Source: Chelativorans alearensis (lineage in GTDB: Bacteria; Pseudomonadota; Alphaproteobacteria; Rhizobiales; Rhizobiaceae). From it: a DNA stretch of 64,000 nt. The notes under the pieces were generated by a model. That model saw only the letters and a program-made list of their open reading frames with translations, did not search any database and was not told where the DNA came from. Where the stretch lies: assembly GCF_010993735.1 (NCBI RefSeq), contig NZ_WQNI01000003.1:62001-126000 (forward strand). Direction: 5' to 3'. How positions within the stretch are numbered: position 1 is the stretch's first letter; each line of letters begins with the position of its first letter. The position numbers and the translations under genes were made by a program. Of the stretch, positions 54,776 through 63,931 are shown piece after piece.

Positions 54776-56379
54776 CAGCCAGGCTCCGGAACATAGGTGA
54801 AGCGGGTGAAGTCGGCGGGAAGCGCGCTGCCACTCGTATCGAAGCACATCATGCCGACAAAGGCGCCGGTGAACGAGGCGTGCTCGCCGCGCCCACCCTC
54901 GTCGGAGATCACGCTGGCGTCGAGCACAGGGCCAACGGCCTGCCAGTCGCCGCCGGTTTTGTAGAAGAACTGCAGCTCCGCTTCCTTCACCTCGGCGGCA
55001 AGGCTCACTGGCCCTTCCGCCGGCAGCGGGATCGGCGCCTCCAGCGGGAATTTGAGACGCCCGTCCGGCCATTCGCCAGGGCAGCTCAGGATGGTGAGCG
55101 AACGGCCGGCCGTCTCATGCCAGGTCAGGCCAAGGAAATGGAATTTGTGGCGGTTGTAATAGGCGGTGAGGCCGGCGGCCTGCTGGTAGGTGGTCGGGCG
55201 GAAGTCGAGCTGCGTTTCCGCACGGTAATGCCAATGCTCCTGCCGGCGTGCGACCAGCGCCTGCTCGAACCAACTGCCGATGGATTCGCGGCCTATGAGC
55301 CTGAGCGCGGTGCCGGTGAGGGTGAAGATGCGTTCGGGCTGCGGCGTGCGCAGCCACTGGAACTCGTCCGGCAGGCTGTCGCCGTCGAAGACGCGTTCGA
55401 CCGCCTTCGGTGGCGACGGTTCGACATCGAAGGGGGCGGGAACGCGCACCTCCGGCACCGGGTTCCCGCTCTGCGGATAGAGCCAGCCATCCTCCTTCCA
55501 CACGCATTTCTGGATCGCCGTCTCGCGGCCGAGCGGGGAACGGCGAATGCCGGGAAGCGGGCGCGAGCACAGATGCGTGTGATAGACCGCCCCGTCCGGG
55601 GTCTCCACCACCTGGCCGTGGCCGGAGCGCTGCAATTCAGCGTCCGGCGCGTCCTTGGAGGTGAAGAGATGGGTGTCCGGATGCAGCTCGTAAGGACCGT
55701 CGATCTTGCGCGAGCGCGCCATGGTGACGGCGTGGCCGTAGCCGGTGCCGCCCTCGGCCACCGTCATATAGTACCAACCGTCGCGCTTGAAGAGGTGCGG
55801 CCCCTCGACGAGGCCGTGCTCGCTCCCGGCGAAGACATTCTTGACCTCGCCGACGAGCTTGCCCGCCTTGGGGTCGAACTCTTGGAGCAGGATGCCTGCG
55901 AAGGCGGGGTGCTTGGGGCTGCCGCCGATGGAGTTGGAGCGGTGGTTCCACACCATGTTGAGGAACCATTTGCGGCCGTCGTCATCGTGGAAGAGCGAGG
56001 GGTCGAAGCCGGAGGAATTCACATAAACGGGGTCGGACCACGGCCCCTCGATGGAAGGCGCGGTGACGATGTAGTTGTGCGCGTCCTTGAAATTGCCGTC
56101 GAGGCGTTTGACGTCCGTGTAGACCAGCCAGAACAGCCCGTCGGCATGGGAAAGGCACGGCGCCCAGATGCCGCCGGAATCGGGATTGCCGCGCATGTCG
56201 AGCTGGCTGGCGCGCTCCAGCGGGCGCTTGATAAGGCGCCAGTTCACGAGATCGCGGGAATGGTGGATCTGAACGCCCGGATACCACTCGAAGGTGGAGG
56301 TGGCGATGTAATAGTCCTCGCCCACCCTGCAGATGGACGGGTCGGGATTGAAGCCGGGCAGGATGGGATTGACGATCAT
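54775..56379 (-). CDS. Glycoside hydrolase family 43 beta-xylosidase
   Basis: The 534-residue enzyme has a five-bladed GH43 domain and a C-terminal beta-sandwich, the layout of XynB-type beta-xylosidases. Catalytic residues fit Asp13 ([10 protein letters not shown]), Asp126 (GFDPSLFHD) and Glu192 (LVEGPHLF), very close to Selenomonas beta-xylosidase numbering. The start segment [21 protein letters not shown] and [16 protein letters not shown] are signatures of this subfamily. It has no signal peptide, so it acts on imported oligosaccharides. It overlaps the aldo/keto reductase gene by 4 bp and the propeller gene by 1 bp. Some members also act on alpha-arabinofuranosides. Confidence 0.92.
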   Translation of the reverse strand: MIVNPILPGFNPDPSICRVGEDYYIATSTFEWYPGVQIHHSRDLVNWRLIKRPLERASQLDMRGNPDSGGIWAPCLSHADGLFWLVYTDVKRLDGNFKDAHNYIVTAPSIEGPWSDPVYVNSSGFDPSLFHDDDGRKWFLNMVWNHRSNSIGGSPKHPAFAGILLQEFDPKAGKLVGEVKNVFAGSEHGLVEGPHLFKRDGWYYMTVAEGGTGYGHAVTMARSRKIDGPYELHPDTHLFTSKDAPDAELQRSGHGQVVETPDGAVYHTHLCSRPLPGIRRSPLGRETAIQKCVWKEDGWLYPQSGNPVPEVRVPAPFDVEPSPPKAVERVFDGDSLPDEFQWLRTPQPERIFTLTGTALRLIGRESIGSWFEQALVARRQEHWHYRAETQLDFRPTTYQQAAGLTAYYNRHKFHFLGLTWHETAGRSLTILSCPGEWPDGRLKFPLEAPIPLPAEGPVSLAAEVKEAELQFFYKTGGDWQAVGPVLDASVISDEGGRGEHASFTGAFVGMMCFDTSGSALPADFTRFTYVPEPG

Positions 56380-57422
56380 TTCCTTGGGGGTCCCTTGCGC
56401 TCGGCCGACGCCGCCCACAGGTTGATGTCGGCCTCGCGGGCGTATTTGTCGATCTCGGCCAGCTCCTCTTGCGTGAAATCCGGATTGTCGAGCGCCCGCA
56501 CGCAGTCTTCCACCTGCTCGGGCCGGCTGGCGCCGATCAGCGCCGTGGTCACCCGCCCGCCGCGCAGGACCCATGCAAGGGCCATCTGCGCCAGTGTTTG
56601 CCCGCGGCGCTTGGCGATGTCGTTCAAGGCCGAGATGTTGGAAATAGTCTTCTCGTTGAGGAATTCCTGTCTGAGCGATTTGCCCTGCGCGGCGCGGCTC
56701 TCCTCGGGGATGCCGCCGAGATACTTGTCCGTCAGCATGCCTTGCGCCAGCGGCGAGAAGACGATGGAGCCGATGCCGAGATCATCCAGCGTGTCGAGCA
56801 GCTTGTCCTCCTCCACCCAGCGGTTGATCATGGAGTAGCTCGGCTGGTGGATGAGGCAGGGTGTGCCGAGCTCCTTGAGGATGGCGGCGGCCTCGCGCGT
56901 GCGCTCAGAATTGTAGGAGGAGATGCCGGCGTAGAGCGCGCGGCCCGAGCGCACGATGTGGTCGAGCGCCATCATGGTCTCCTCGAGCGGCGTGTCCGGA
57001 TCGAAGCGGTGGGAATAGAAGATGTCGACATAGTCGAGGCCAAGCCGCTTAAGGCTCTGGTCGCAGCTCGCCACCAGATATTTGCGGCTGCCCCATTCCC
57101 CGTAAGGACCGGGCCACATGCCGTAGCCGGCCTTGGAGGAGATGATGAGCTGGTCACGGTAGCCGGCGAAATCTTCACGCAGAATCTGGCCGAAGGCCTC
57201 CTCCGCCGTGCCGGGCGGAGGGCCGTAATTGTTGGCGAGGTCGAAATGGGTGATCCCCAGATCGAACGCCTTGCGGCAGATCGCCTGCTTCAACCCATGC
57301 GGACGGTCGTGGCCGAAATTGTGCCAAAGCCCGAGCGAGATCGCCGGCAGCTTCAGCCCGGATCGGCCGCAACGCCGGTAGTGCATTTTCTCGTAGCGGT
57401 TCTCGGCTGGCTGCCAGTTCAT
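56376..57422 (-). CDS. Aldo/keto reductase, YghZ-like
   Basis: The 348-residue TIM-barrel NADPH oxidoreductase has the YghZ/Kv-beta pattern: MHYRRCGRSGLKLPAISLGLW, FDLANNYGPPPGTAEEAFG with catalytic Asp/Tyr, ISSKAGYGMWPGPYG with the Lys, DYVDIFYSHRFDPDTP, and VTTALIGASRPEQV for cofactor binding. YghZ reduces L-glyceraldehyde 3-phosphate and other aldehydes; here a sugar aldehyde or ketose is likely. The ATG at 57422 overlaps the preceding dehydrogenase by 4 bp and its stop overlaps the GH43 start by 4 bp. Confidence 0.9.
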   Translation of the reverse strand: MNWQPAENRYEKMHYRRCGRSGLKLPAISLGLWHNFGHDRPHGLKQAICRKAFDLGITHFDLANNYGPPPGTAEEAFGQILREDFAGYRDQLIISSKAGYGMWPGPYGEWGSRKYLVASCDQSLKRLGLDYVDIFYSHRFDPDTPLEETMMALDHIVRSGRALYAGISSYNSERTREAAAILKELGTPCLIHQPSYSMINRWVEEDKLLDTLDDLGIGSIVFSPLAQGMLTDKYLGGIPEESRAAQGKSLRQEFLNEKTISNISALNDIAKRRGQTLAQMALAWVLRGGRVTTALIGASRPEQVEDCVRALDNPDFTQEELAEIDKYAREADINLWAASAERKGPPRK

Positions 57423-58567
57423 GCAAACTCCTTTTCCGCCAGCAATGCGCGCGCCGCCTCGACATCGAGGGCGGCGGGCCGCTCGCAGGTCGTCGTCAGG
57501 TCGACGAAGCCGCCGGTCTCGCCGGATTTCAGGATGGACGTCATCACGTCGATGGCGTGAAGCGACATCTCCAGCGAGCAGCGGTGCGGGCGGCCTTCCA
57601 GGATGCCGATGGCCATGTCCGCAAGGCCGGCGGCGCGATAGTTGGCCAGTCCCTTGCCGTCCTTGCCTTCCTGGTTGGCGACGCCCAGCGGGTGCTCCCA
57701 TTGCGGCTCGTCGACGATTTCCACCTCGTCGGTGACGACGAGGTCGCCGCCGAAAAAGTTGGGATCGGGAACGTGCAGCGAGCCCTTCTCGCCGTACAGC
57801 TCCATATTCGCGTGCTTATGATGCCAGACGTCCCAGCTCGCGCCCAGCGTGACGATGGCGCCGCTCGCAAACTCCATGATGGCGTGGATGGTGGTGGGCG
57901 TCTCGACGTCGATGTTCTCGCCCTTGCGCGGCTCCGACAGGATGACGCGTTCCTTTGTCGGGATGGAGGCCAGCGCGGCGACCCGCTTCACCGGGCCGAT
58001 GAGCTGGATCAGGTTGGTGATGTAGTAGGGGCCGATGTCGAGCACGGGGCCGGCGCCGGACTTGAAGAAGAAGTCCGGGTTGGGATGCCAGTGCTCCATG
58101 CCGTGGCTCATCACGTGGCAGGTGCCGCTGACGACCTTGCCGATGGACCCGCTGTCGACGATATGGCGGGCGAGCTGATGCGCGCCGCCCAGGAATGTGT
58201 CGGGGGCAGAGCCCACGCGCACGCCTTTTTCGGCGGCGAGCGTGGCCAGCGCCTTGCCTTCCTCCACGGAGAGCACAAAGGGCTTTTCCGAATAGACGTG
58301 CTTGCCCGCCTCGATCGCCTTCTTCGACACCTCGTAGTGCGCGGCGGGGATCGTCAGGTTGACGACGATGTCGATGTCGTCGGCCTGAAGCAACCCATCC
58401 ACCGTCTCCTGGCGCAGGTTGAACTCCTCGGCGCGCAGGCGCGCGGCCTCGGGATTCATATCGGCACAGGCGCGGATCTCGATGCCGCGGAAGAGCGGCG
58501 AAAGCCGCATATAGGCCGCGGAGATGTTGCCGCAGCCGATGACGCCTACTCCTAGTTTCTTGGACAT
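57419..58567 (-). CDS. Gfo/Idh/MocA family oxidoreductase (second copy)
   Basis: The 382-residue NAD(P)-dependent dehydrogenase has GVGVIGCGNISAAYMRL near the start, the EKP motif in YSEKPFVLS and DIGPYYITNLIQL in the catalytic domain. It differs clearly from the first copy in the cluster. The ATG at 58567 has GAGG upstream; a TTG two codons earlier is open. It overlaps the aldo/keto reductase by 4 bp. A TIM-barrel isomerase gene lies 72 bp upstream, making a second dehydrogenase-isomerase pair. Confidence 0.9.
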   Translation of the reverse strand: MSKKLGVGVIGCGNISAAYMRLSPLFRGIEIRACADMNPEAARLRAEEFNLRQETVDGLLQADDIDIVVNLTIPAAHYEVSKKAIEAGKHVYSEKPFVLSVEEGKALATLAAEKGVRVGSAPDTFLGGAHQLARHIVDSGSIGKVVSGTCHVMSHGMEHWHPNPDFFFKSGAGPVLDIGPYYITNLIQLIGPVKRVAALASIPTKERVILSEPRKGENIDVETPTTIHAIMEFASGAIVTLGASWDVWHHKHANMELYGEKGSLHVPDPNFFGGDLVVTDEVEIVDEPQWEHPLGVANQEGKDGKGLANYRAAGLADMAIGILEGRPHRCSLEMSLHAIDVMTSILKSGETGGFVDLTTTCERPAALDVEAARALLAEKEFA

Positions 58568-58639
58568 GCTCAATACCTCGTTGACTTGACCGCTGGCGGG
58601 CCCCGCCCCACCAGCGGTCCAAATGCATCTTCTACCGTT

Positions 58640-59389
58640 TCAAAACTTGCTCGCGTTCTCGATCGATCGGCGCGCGAAGCGCTCGTGGTCGCTCGGCTTG
58701 TCGTGTTCCATGATGAAGAGCTCGGCCTTTGTCTTCCCCCGCACGGTGTCCATGATCGCTTTCCAGTCCATGGTGCCCGTGCCGACATCGGCCCAGCCGT
58801 CCTCGTCGGCATTCTCGCCCGCCGGCGCGATGTCCTTGACGTGGACGGCCGAGATGCGGTCACCATGGCTGTCGATCCAGGCGAGCGGGTCGGCGCCGCC
58901 GCGCACGATCCAGGCGATGTCGGCCTCCCAGGAAAGGTCCGGCCCGCCCTTGAAGATCTCGGCTTGGGGGATGGCGCCGTCCGGCAGCGCCCGGAACTCG
59001 AAGTCGTGGTTGTGCCAGCCGAAGACGAGGCCGGCCTTCACCAGTGGCTCACCCGCCTTCTGCAGCCGCTCGCCGAGGCGGGCATAGCCGGCGGCGTCCG
59101 CGGGGCGTTGGTCGGGAGCGAGAAACGGGCAATAGGCGGCCTTCATGCCCACGGTACGGGCGATCTCGATCGCCTTGTCCGGCTCATTTTCCAGCATGTC
59201 GAGCCCGAAATGGCCGGAAGCCATGACGAGGCCGGCCTCGGAGAGCGCCGACTTGAGGGCTGGGATGTCGCCGTAGACACCGCCGTAGCCTTCAACCTGA
59301 GCGTAGCCCAGGGACTTGAGCATCTTAAGGGTGTCGGGAAGGGGCGGGAACTCTCGGGAGGAATAGAGCTGGTAGGAAAAGCTGGTCAT
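58640..59389 (-). CDS. Sugar phosphate isomerase/epimerase-like TIM barrel (second copy)
   Basis: The 249-residue protein of the xylose-isomerase-like superfamily has metal-ligand regions FGWHNHDFEF, DIAWIVRGGADP, ISAVHVKDIAPAGE and LFIMEHDKPSDHE. It is about 100 residues shorter than the other TIM barrel in this cluster and of a different subgroup. The ATG at 59389 has GGAGAG upstream. It lies between the ABC ATPase gene (104 bp upstream) and the second dehydrogenase gene. Its substrate is unknown. Confidence 0.87.
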   Translation of the reverse strand: MTSFSYQLYSSREFPPLPDTLKMLKSLGYAQVEGYGGVYGDIPALKSALSEAGLVMASGHFGLDMLENEPDKAIEIARTVGMKAAYCPFLAPDQRPADAAGYARLGERLQKAGEPLVKAGLVFGWHNHDFEFRALPDGAIPQAEIFKGGPDLSWEADIAWIVRGGADPLAWIDSHGDRISAVHVKDIAPAGENADEDGWADVGTGTMDWKAIMDTVRGKTKAELFIMEHDKPSDHERFARRSIENASKF

Positions 59390-59493
59390 GAATCTCTCCA
59401 CAATTCGGCGCCCCTGACGGACGCCCGGTTAATACCAACGGTCGCGTGTCGCCGTTCAGGCGGCGAAGGTCCCCCCATCGCCAATCATCATCT

Positions 59494-60582
59494 TCAAAGC
59501 CGCATTTCCGTCTCGGCGTCGAAAATGGACGCCCGCGCCGGATCGAAGCCGACCTTCACACGGTCGCCTTTCTTCAGCGGCGTCTGACCGTCGACGCGGA
59601 AGCGCAGTTCGTGGCCGTTGAGCTTCGACCACACGAGCGTGTCGGCACCCATGGGCTCGACGACGTCGACCTCCACGTTGGCCCTGAAGGGCTCGTCAAC
59701 GGCAGCCTTATCCATGAAAATATGCTCCGGCCGGATGCCGAAGGTGACCGGACCGGGTTTCGGCCCGTTGCCGGAGAAGGCATAGCGGGAAAGGTCGACC
59801 TTCGTCTCGCCCGCCTTGAAGACAGGATCGCTCGCCGCCTCCAGTGTGCCGTCGATGAAGTTGATGCTGGGTGAGCCGATGAAGCCGGCGACGTATTTGT
59901 TGTAGGGCTTGTTGTAGATGGTGGCGGGATCGGCGAGCTGCTGGATGGCGCCGGCGCGCATGATGGCGATGCGGTCGGCGAGCGTCATGGCCTCGATCTG
60001 GTCGTGGGTGACGTAGATCATGGTGGTGTTCTCGAGCTCATGGTGCAGGCGCTTGATCTCCACGCGGAGTTCGGCCCTCAGCTTGGCGTCGAGGTTCGAC
60101 AACGGTTCGTCGAACAGGAAGACGTCCACATCCCGCACAAGCGCCCGGCCGATGGCCACACGCTGGCGCTGACCGCCCGAAAGCTGCGCCGGCTTGCGCT
60201 TCAAGAGCGGCTCGATGTGCAGGAGTTGGGCGGCGCGGGCGATGCGTTTCTTGATCTCATCCCTCGGCACGCGGGCGTTCTTCAGGCCGAAGGCGAGGTT
60301 TCCTTCCACCGTCATCTGCGGGTAGAGCGCGTAGGACTGGAACACCATGCCGATGCCGCGGTCCTTCGGCTGCTCCCAGGTGACGTTGTGCTCGCTGATG
60401 AAGATCTGCCCGTCGGTGATGTCGAGAAGGCCGGCGATGCAGTTGAGCAGCGTGGACTTGCCACAGCCCGACGAGCCGAGGAGCACCAGGAACTCGCCCT
60501 TCTCGATGTCGAGGTTCAAGTTCTGCAGAACCTTCACGTCGCCGAAGCTGAGGTCGAGATTCCTAACCGAGACACTGGCCAT
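59494..60582 (-). CDS. Sugar ABC transporter ATP-binding protein, UgpC/MsmK type
   Basis: The 362-residue CUT1 importer ATPase has Walker A GSSGCGKST (residues 36-44), signature LSGGQRQRVAIGRAL and Walker B VFLFDEPLSNLD. The switch His lies in YVTHDQIEAMTLADR. A C-terminal TOBE/regulatory domain (ITFGIRPEHI-like GIRPEHIFM) follows. It is downstream of the two permeases (3 bp after the MalG-like gene), in the order binding protein, permease, permease, ATPase. Confidence 0.94.
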   Translation of the reverse strand: MASVSVRNLDLSFGDVKVLQNLNLDIEKGEFLVLLGSSGCGKSTLLNCIAGLLDITDGQIFISEHNVTWEQPKDRGIGMVFQSYALYPQMTVEGNLAFGLKNARVPRDEIKKRIARAAQLLHIEPLLKRKPAQLSGGQRQRVAIGRALVRDVDVFLFDEPLSNLDAKLRAELRVEIKRLHHELENTTMIYVTHDQIEAMTLADRIAIMRAGAIQQLADPATIYNKPYNKYVAGFIGSPSINFIDGTLEAASDPVFKAGETKVDLSRYAFSGNGPKPGPVTFGIRPEHIFMDKAAVDEPFRANVEVDVVEPMGADTLVWSKLNGHELRFRVDGQTPLKKGDRVKVGFDPARASIFDAETEMRL

Positions 60583-60585
60583 GGC

Positions 60586-61527
60586 TTATCCCTTCACGGC
60601 GCCGGCAGCGATGCCGCGCACAAACAGTTTTCCGGAGACGAAATAGACGACCAGGGGGACGAGCCCCGTCAGGAGCGTGGCCGCCATATTCACGTTGTAC
60701 TCCTTAACCCCCTGGACGGAGTTGACGATGTTGTTGAGTTGAACTGTCATCGGATAGATATCCGGTTTGGTGTAGACGACACCGAACAGGAAGTCGTTCC
60801 AGATGCCGGTCACCTGCAAAATCATGGCGACGACGAAGATCGGCAGGCTCATCGGCAGCATGATCTTGAAGTAGATGCCCCAGAAGCCGGCCCCATCGAC
60901 GCGCGCGGCCTTGAACAATTCTTCAGGCACCGACGTGAAATAGTTACGGAACAGCAGCGTCAGGATCGGCATCCCGAACACGGAGTGCACGAGAACGAGG
61001 CCGGTCAGCGTGCCGTAAATGCCCATCTCGCGCAGGATGATGACGATCGGGTAGAGCATCACCTGATAGGGGATGAACGCGCCGACGATAAGGATGGTGA
61101 AGAAGAGATTTGCACCCTTGAAGCGCCAATTCGCCAACGCATATCCGTTCACCGAGGCGATGGCGATAGACAGGACAACAGACGGAATGGTGATCCTGAC
61201 CGAGTTCCAGAAGCCGCGTGACAGGCCGTCGCAGTTGAGCCCGGTGCAGGCGGTCGCCCAGGCTTTCACCCACGGCTCGAAGGTGATCTCCACAGGTGGT
61301 GAGAAGACGTTGCCGAGGCGGATTTCCGGCATGCCTTTCAAGGACGTGACGATCATCACGTAGAGCGGCAGCAGATAATAGACCGCGACGACAAAGAGCG
61401 TGCCGTAAAGAATGATGTTGCGGCGGGAGAGCACACGGCGCGGGCGGGCGCCACGCGGCCCCTCCAGCGCACGGGAGTGGCTGCCGGCGGCTGCATCGGT
61501 ATGGTCGATCAAACCTGCTTCAGCCAT
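60586..61527 (-). CDS. Carbohydrate ABC transporter permease, MalG type
   Basis: The 313-residue inner-membrane protein has about six membrane helices after a hydrophilic N-terminus, starting with the helix IILYGTLFVVAVYYLLPLYV. The ATPase-docking EAA loop reads EELFKAARVDGAGFW. The insert containing ACTGLNCDGLSRGFWNSVRIT is typical of CUT1 MalG-type permeases. It overlaps the MalF-type gene by 8 bp and is 3 bp before the ATPase gene. Confidence 0.93.
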   Translation of the reverse strand: MAEAGLIDHTDAAAGSHSRALEGPRGARPRRVLSRRNIILYGTLFVVAVYYLLPLYVMIVTSLKGMPEIRLGNVFSPPVEITFEPWVKAWATACTGLNCDGLSRGFWNSVRITIPSVVLSIAIASVNGYALANWRFKGANLFFTILIVGAFIPYQVMLYPIVIILREMGIYGTLTGLVLVHSVFGMPILTLLFRNYFTSVPEELFKAARVDGAGFWGIYFKIMLPMSLPIFVVAMILQVTGIWNDFLFGVVYTKPDIYPMTVQLNNIVNSVQGVKEYNVNMAATLLTGLVPLVVYFVSGKLFVRGIAAGAVKG

Positions 61528-62416
61528 GACGCTTCCCCTTTCCGCCGAATTCGAGATAGGCCCAGGGCACGACGACGATGATGACGGTCAAGAGCATCAT
61601 CGTTGAGGCGGCGAAGCCCTGGCCGAGGTTCTGACTGAGGAACATCATGTCGTAGACGTATTTCGCGGGCACCTCCGAGGCGATGCCGGGGCCACCGCCG
61701 GTCTGGGCGACGACGAGGTCGTAGACCTTGACGATGCCGGTGGCGACGATGACGAGCGCGGTGATCAGCACCGGCCGCATCATCGGAATGACGATGAAGA
61801 GATAGGTTTTCCACATCGGGATGCCGTCAATGCGCGCCGCTTTCCAGATGTCTTCGTCGATGCCTCGCAGTCCCGCGAGCATCAGGCACATCACGAGGCC
61901 CGTTCCCTGCCAGAGCGCCGCGATCAGAATGCCGTATATGACGATGTCTGCGTTATACAGAGGATCGAAGTTGAAGCCATCGAAACCGAGGCTACGGACG
62001 ACGCTCTGCACCCCAAAGTCTGGATTCAGCAGCCACTGCCAGATGAGCCCTGTAACAATGAAGGAGAGCGCGAAGGGGTAGAGGAAAATCGTCCTGAAGG
62101 TGTCTTCGAAGCGGATCTTCTGATCGAGCAGCGCCGCCAGAAGGAAACCGATGACCATGCTGAAGATCAGCGACAGAACGCCGAAGATCGCCAGATTTTC
62201 TATCGAGATCAGCCAGCGGTTGGTATCCCAAAGTCGCTCGTATTGATCGAAGCCCACCCAGCGCATGCGTGGCAAGAGCTTGGAGTTGGTGAAGGAGTAA
62301 ACGACGGTCCAGATCGTGCCGCCGAGGAAGACCACGACGGCAGTTAGGATCATCGGGATCGATGCGATCTTCGCGTTGAGGTTCCGAAAAAGTTGGCTCG
62401 GACGTGCGGACGGCAT
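61520..62416 (-). CDS. Carbohydrate ABC transporter permease, MalF type
   Basis: The 298-residue inner-membrane protein has about six helices, beginning SIPMILTAVVVFLGGTIWTV. The EAA loop reads EDIWKAARIDGIPMW, and FLYPFALSFIVTGLIWQWLLNP is the helix-2/3 signature of this permease group. It lies 81 bp after the binding-protein gene and overlaps the next permease by 8 bp. Confidence 0.93.
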   Translation of the reverse strand: MPSARPSQLFRNLNAKIASIPMILTAVVVFLGGTIWTVVYSFTNSKLLPRMRWVGFDQYERLWDTNRWLISIENLAIFGVLSLIFSMVIGFLLAALLDQKIRFEDTFRTIFLYPFALSFIVTGLIWQWLLNPDFGVQSVVRSLGFDGFNFDPLYNADIVIYGILIAALWQGTGLVMCLMLAGLRGIDEDIWKAARIDGIPMWKTYLFIVIPMMRPVLITALVIVATGIVKVYDLVVAQTGGGPGIASEVPAKYVYDMMFLSQNLGQGFAASTMMLLTVIIVVVPWAYLEFGGKGKRHG

Positions 62417-62497
62417 GCGACGTCTCCCCCGGTGTGCCGATTGTATTTGAAGGGCCGCCGGAGCGAGTGTCCGGCGGCCAATCCGATCACCGCGTCT

Positions 62498-63730
62498 TCA
62501 CTCGGCGCTGGCGATGATCTCGGCGAAACGCGCCTGCGCGTCCTCGGGGGTGATGTTCTTGTCGCTGAAGAACTCGGTCATCAGCCCTTCGATCTGCGTG
62601 TTGGTGTCGGGGGTGATGAGCTGGTTGACCGAGGTGACGACGCCCCCTTCGAGCAGGATATCCAGCCCCTTCTTCATGCAGTCGTTGGCCGCGTTGAGGT
62701 CGACATCCTTGCGGATCGGCAGCGAACCTTTCTTGAGGTTGAACGCAACCTGCGTCGTGGCGTTGAACATGACGGAGGCCAGGTCCTCCTGCGCCTTGCT
62801 CTGCTCCTCGTCGTCGAGAACGGGGAAGTAGAACGCATCGCCGTCGGTCGAGATGATCTCGTTGACCCCGAGCCCCGGCAGGCAGGTGTAGTCTTCGCCC
62901 GCGACCTCGCCGGCGACCTGGAACTCGCCCTGCGCCCAGTCACCCATGATCTGCCCGCCTGCCTGGTCGGTGATCACCATGTTCGTGGCCTGGTTCCAGT
63001 CTTGCACGTTGGAGCCCTCGGCCATCTCCCGGGCATCGGCGGCGGCGGCGAATATCTTGGCCACTTCCGGCCCCGCGGCGACCTCGGCATCCTTGTCCTG
63101 GTAGACCTTGAGGGTCAGATCCTTGCCGCCCAACGCGTTCATGAGCACGTCGAAGGCGCCCTTCCGTTGCCAGGGCTGTCCGCCCATCGCCAGCGGGACC
63201 TTGCCCGCCTCGCGCAGCTTCGGCGCAGCGGCGACGAACTCGTCCCAGTTGGTCGGAACCGGGATGCCTGCGTCCTCGAACGCCTTGTTCGACAGCCAGA
63301 GCCACTGCCAGGAGTGGATGTTGATCGGCACGCAATAGATCTTGCCGTCGAGCGTGCAGCTCTCGAGCAGCGACGGCGCGGCGATCACGTCCCTCCAGCC
63401 CTCGGCTTCGGCAAGGTCGGTCAGGTCGCGCACGAGTCCCGCCTCGACCAGTTCCTCGGCCTGCCGGCCATGGTTGAACTGCGTCGCCCCCATCGGATCG
63501 CCGCCGGTGATGCGGCTGATCATGATCGGCCGGGCCGTGCTGCCGCCGCCCGCGATGGCGCCGTCGACCCATTTGTGGCCGCTGGCATCGAATGCCTTGG
63601 CGAATTCGGCCACGGCCGCGGCCTCGCCGCCGGATGTCCACCAGTGGGTGACTTCAAGATCGGTGGCGGACGCGGCGGTGGCGGCGCCCAGGAATGTGGA
63701 TGCGGTCAGCAATGCTTTGAAAGGCTTCAT
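62498..63730 (-). CDS. Sugar ABC transporter solute-binding protein
   Basis: The 410-residue periplasmic protein is of the family 1 (MalE-like) type. A signal peptide ends at TAASA before TDLEVTHWW (about residue 22). Typical segments are DLEVTHWWTSGGEAAAV, GKIYCVPINIHSWQWLWLSN and GDWAQGEFQ. The ATG at 63730 is preceded by GGGAGG. Two LacI-type operator sites lie upstream, so this is the first gene of the glycoside operon. The aromatic-rich ligand region fits an oligosaccharide, plausibly a xylo- or arabino-oligosaccharide given the GH43 enzyme. Confidence 0.93.
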   Translation of the reverse strand: MKPFKALLTASTFLGAATAASATDLEVTHWWTSGGEAAAVAEFAKAFDASGHKWVDGAIAGGGSTARPIMISRITGGDPMGATQFNHGRQAEELVEAGLVRDLTDLAEAEGWRDVIAAPSLLESCTLDGKIYCVPINIHSWQWLWLSNKAFEDAGIPVPTNWDEFVAAAPKLREAGKVPLAMGGQPWQRKGAFDVLMNALGGKDLTLKVYQDKDAEVAAGPEVAKIFAAAADAREMAEGSNVQDWNQATNMVITDQAGGQIMGDWAQGEFQVAGEVAGEDYTCLPGLGVNEIISTDGDAFYFPVLDDEEQSKAQEDLASVMFNATTQVAFNLKKGSLPIRKDVDLNAANDCMKKGLDILLEGGVVTSVNQLITPDTNTQIEGLMTEFFSDKNITPEDAQARFAEIIASAE

Positions 63731-63795
63731 TTCTTTTCCTCCCGTTCGGGTGTCCAGGGCGGACCCGAAACCAAACACATCGGCCTCCACGCCGA

Positions 63796-63842
63796 TGTAA
63801 TCGATTGAAACCGCTTGATCCTGCGCTTTGTAATCGATTACA
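63796..63842. promoter_or_regulatory. Two LacI-family operator sites
   Basis: TGTAATCGATTACA (63829-63842) is a perfect 14-bp palindrome with the central CG typical of LacI-family operators. TGTAATCGATTGAA (63796-63809) repeats its first 11 bases. The two start 33 bp apart, about three helical turns, in the 201-bp gap between the binding-protein gene and the divergent lacI-type gene. Confidence 0.8.
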
Positions 63843-63931
63843 TGCTAGCTTGATTTGCAGCGGCAGGGGTGTCAACCCTTTTTCCCATGTGAACAGATTA
63901 TTTTTTTCGTGATTCGGATGAAATAGGGAAA

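Noticed and set aside
54880-56838. 652-codon plus-strand frame opposite GH43 and the aldo/keto reductase
   Set aside because: It is antisense to strongly supported enzymes and its sequence is low-complexity Gly/Arg/Val.
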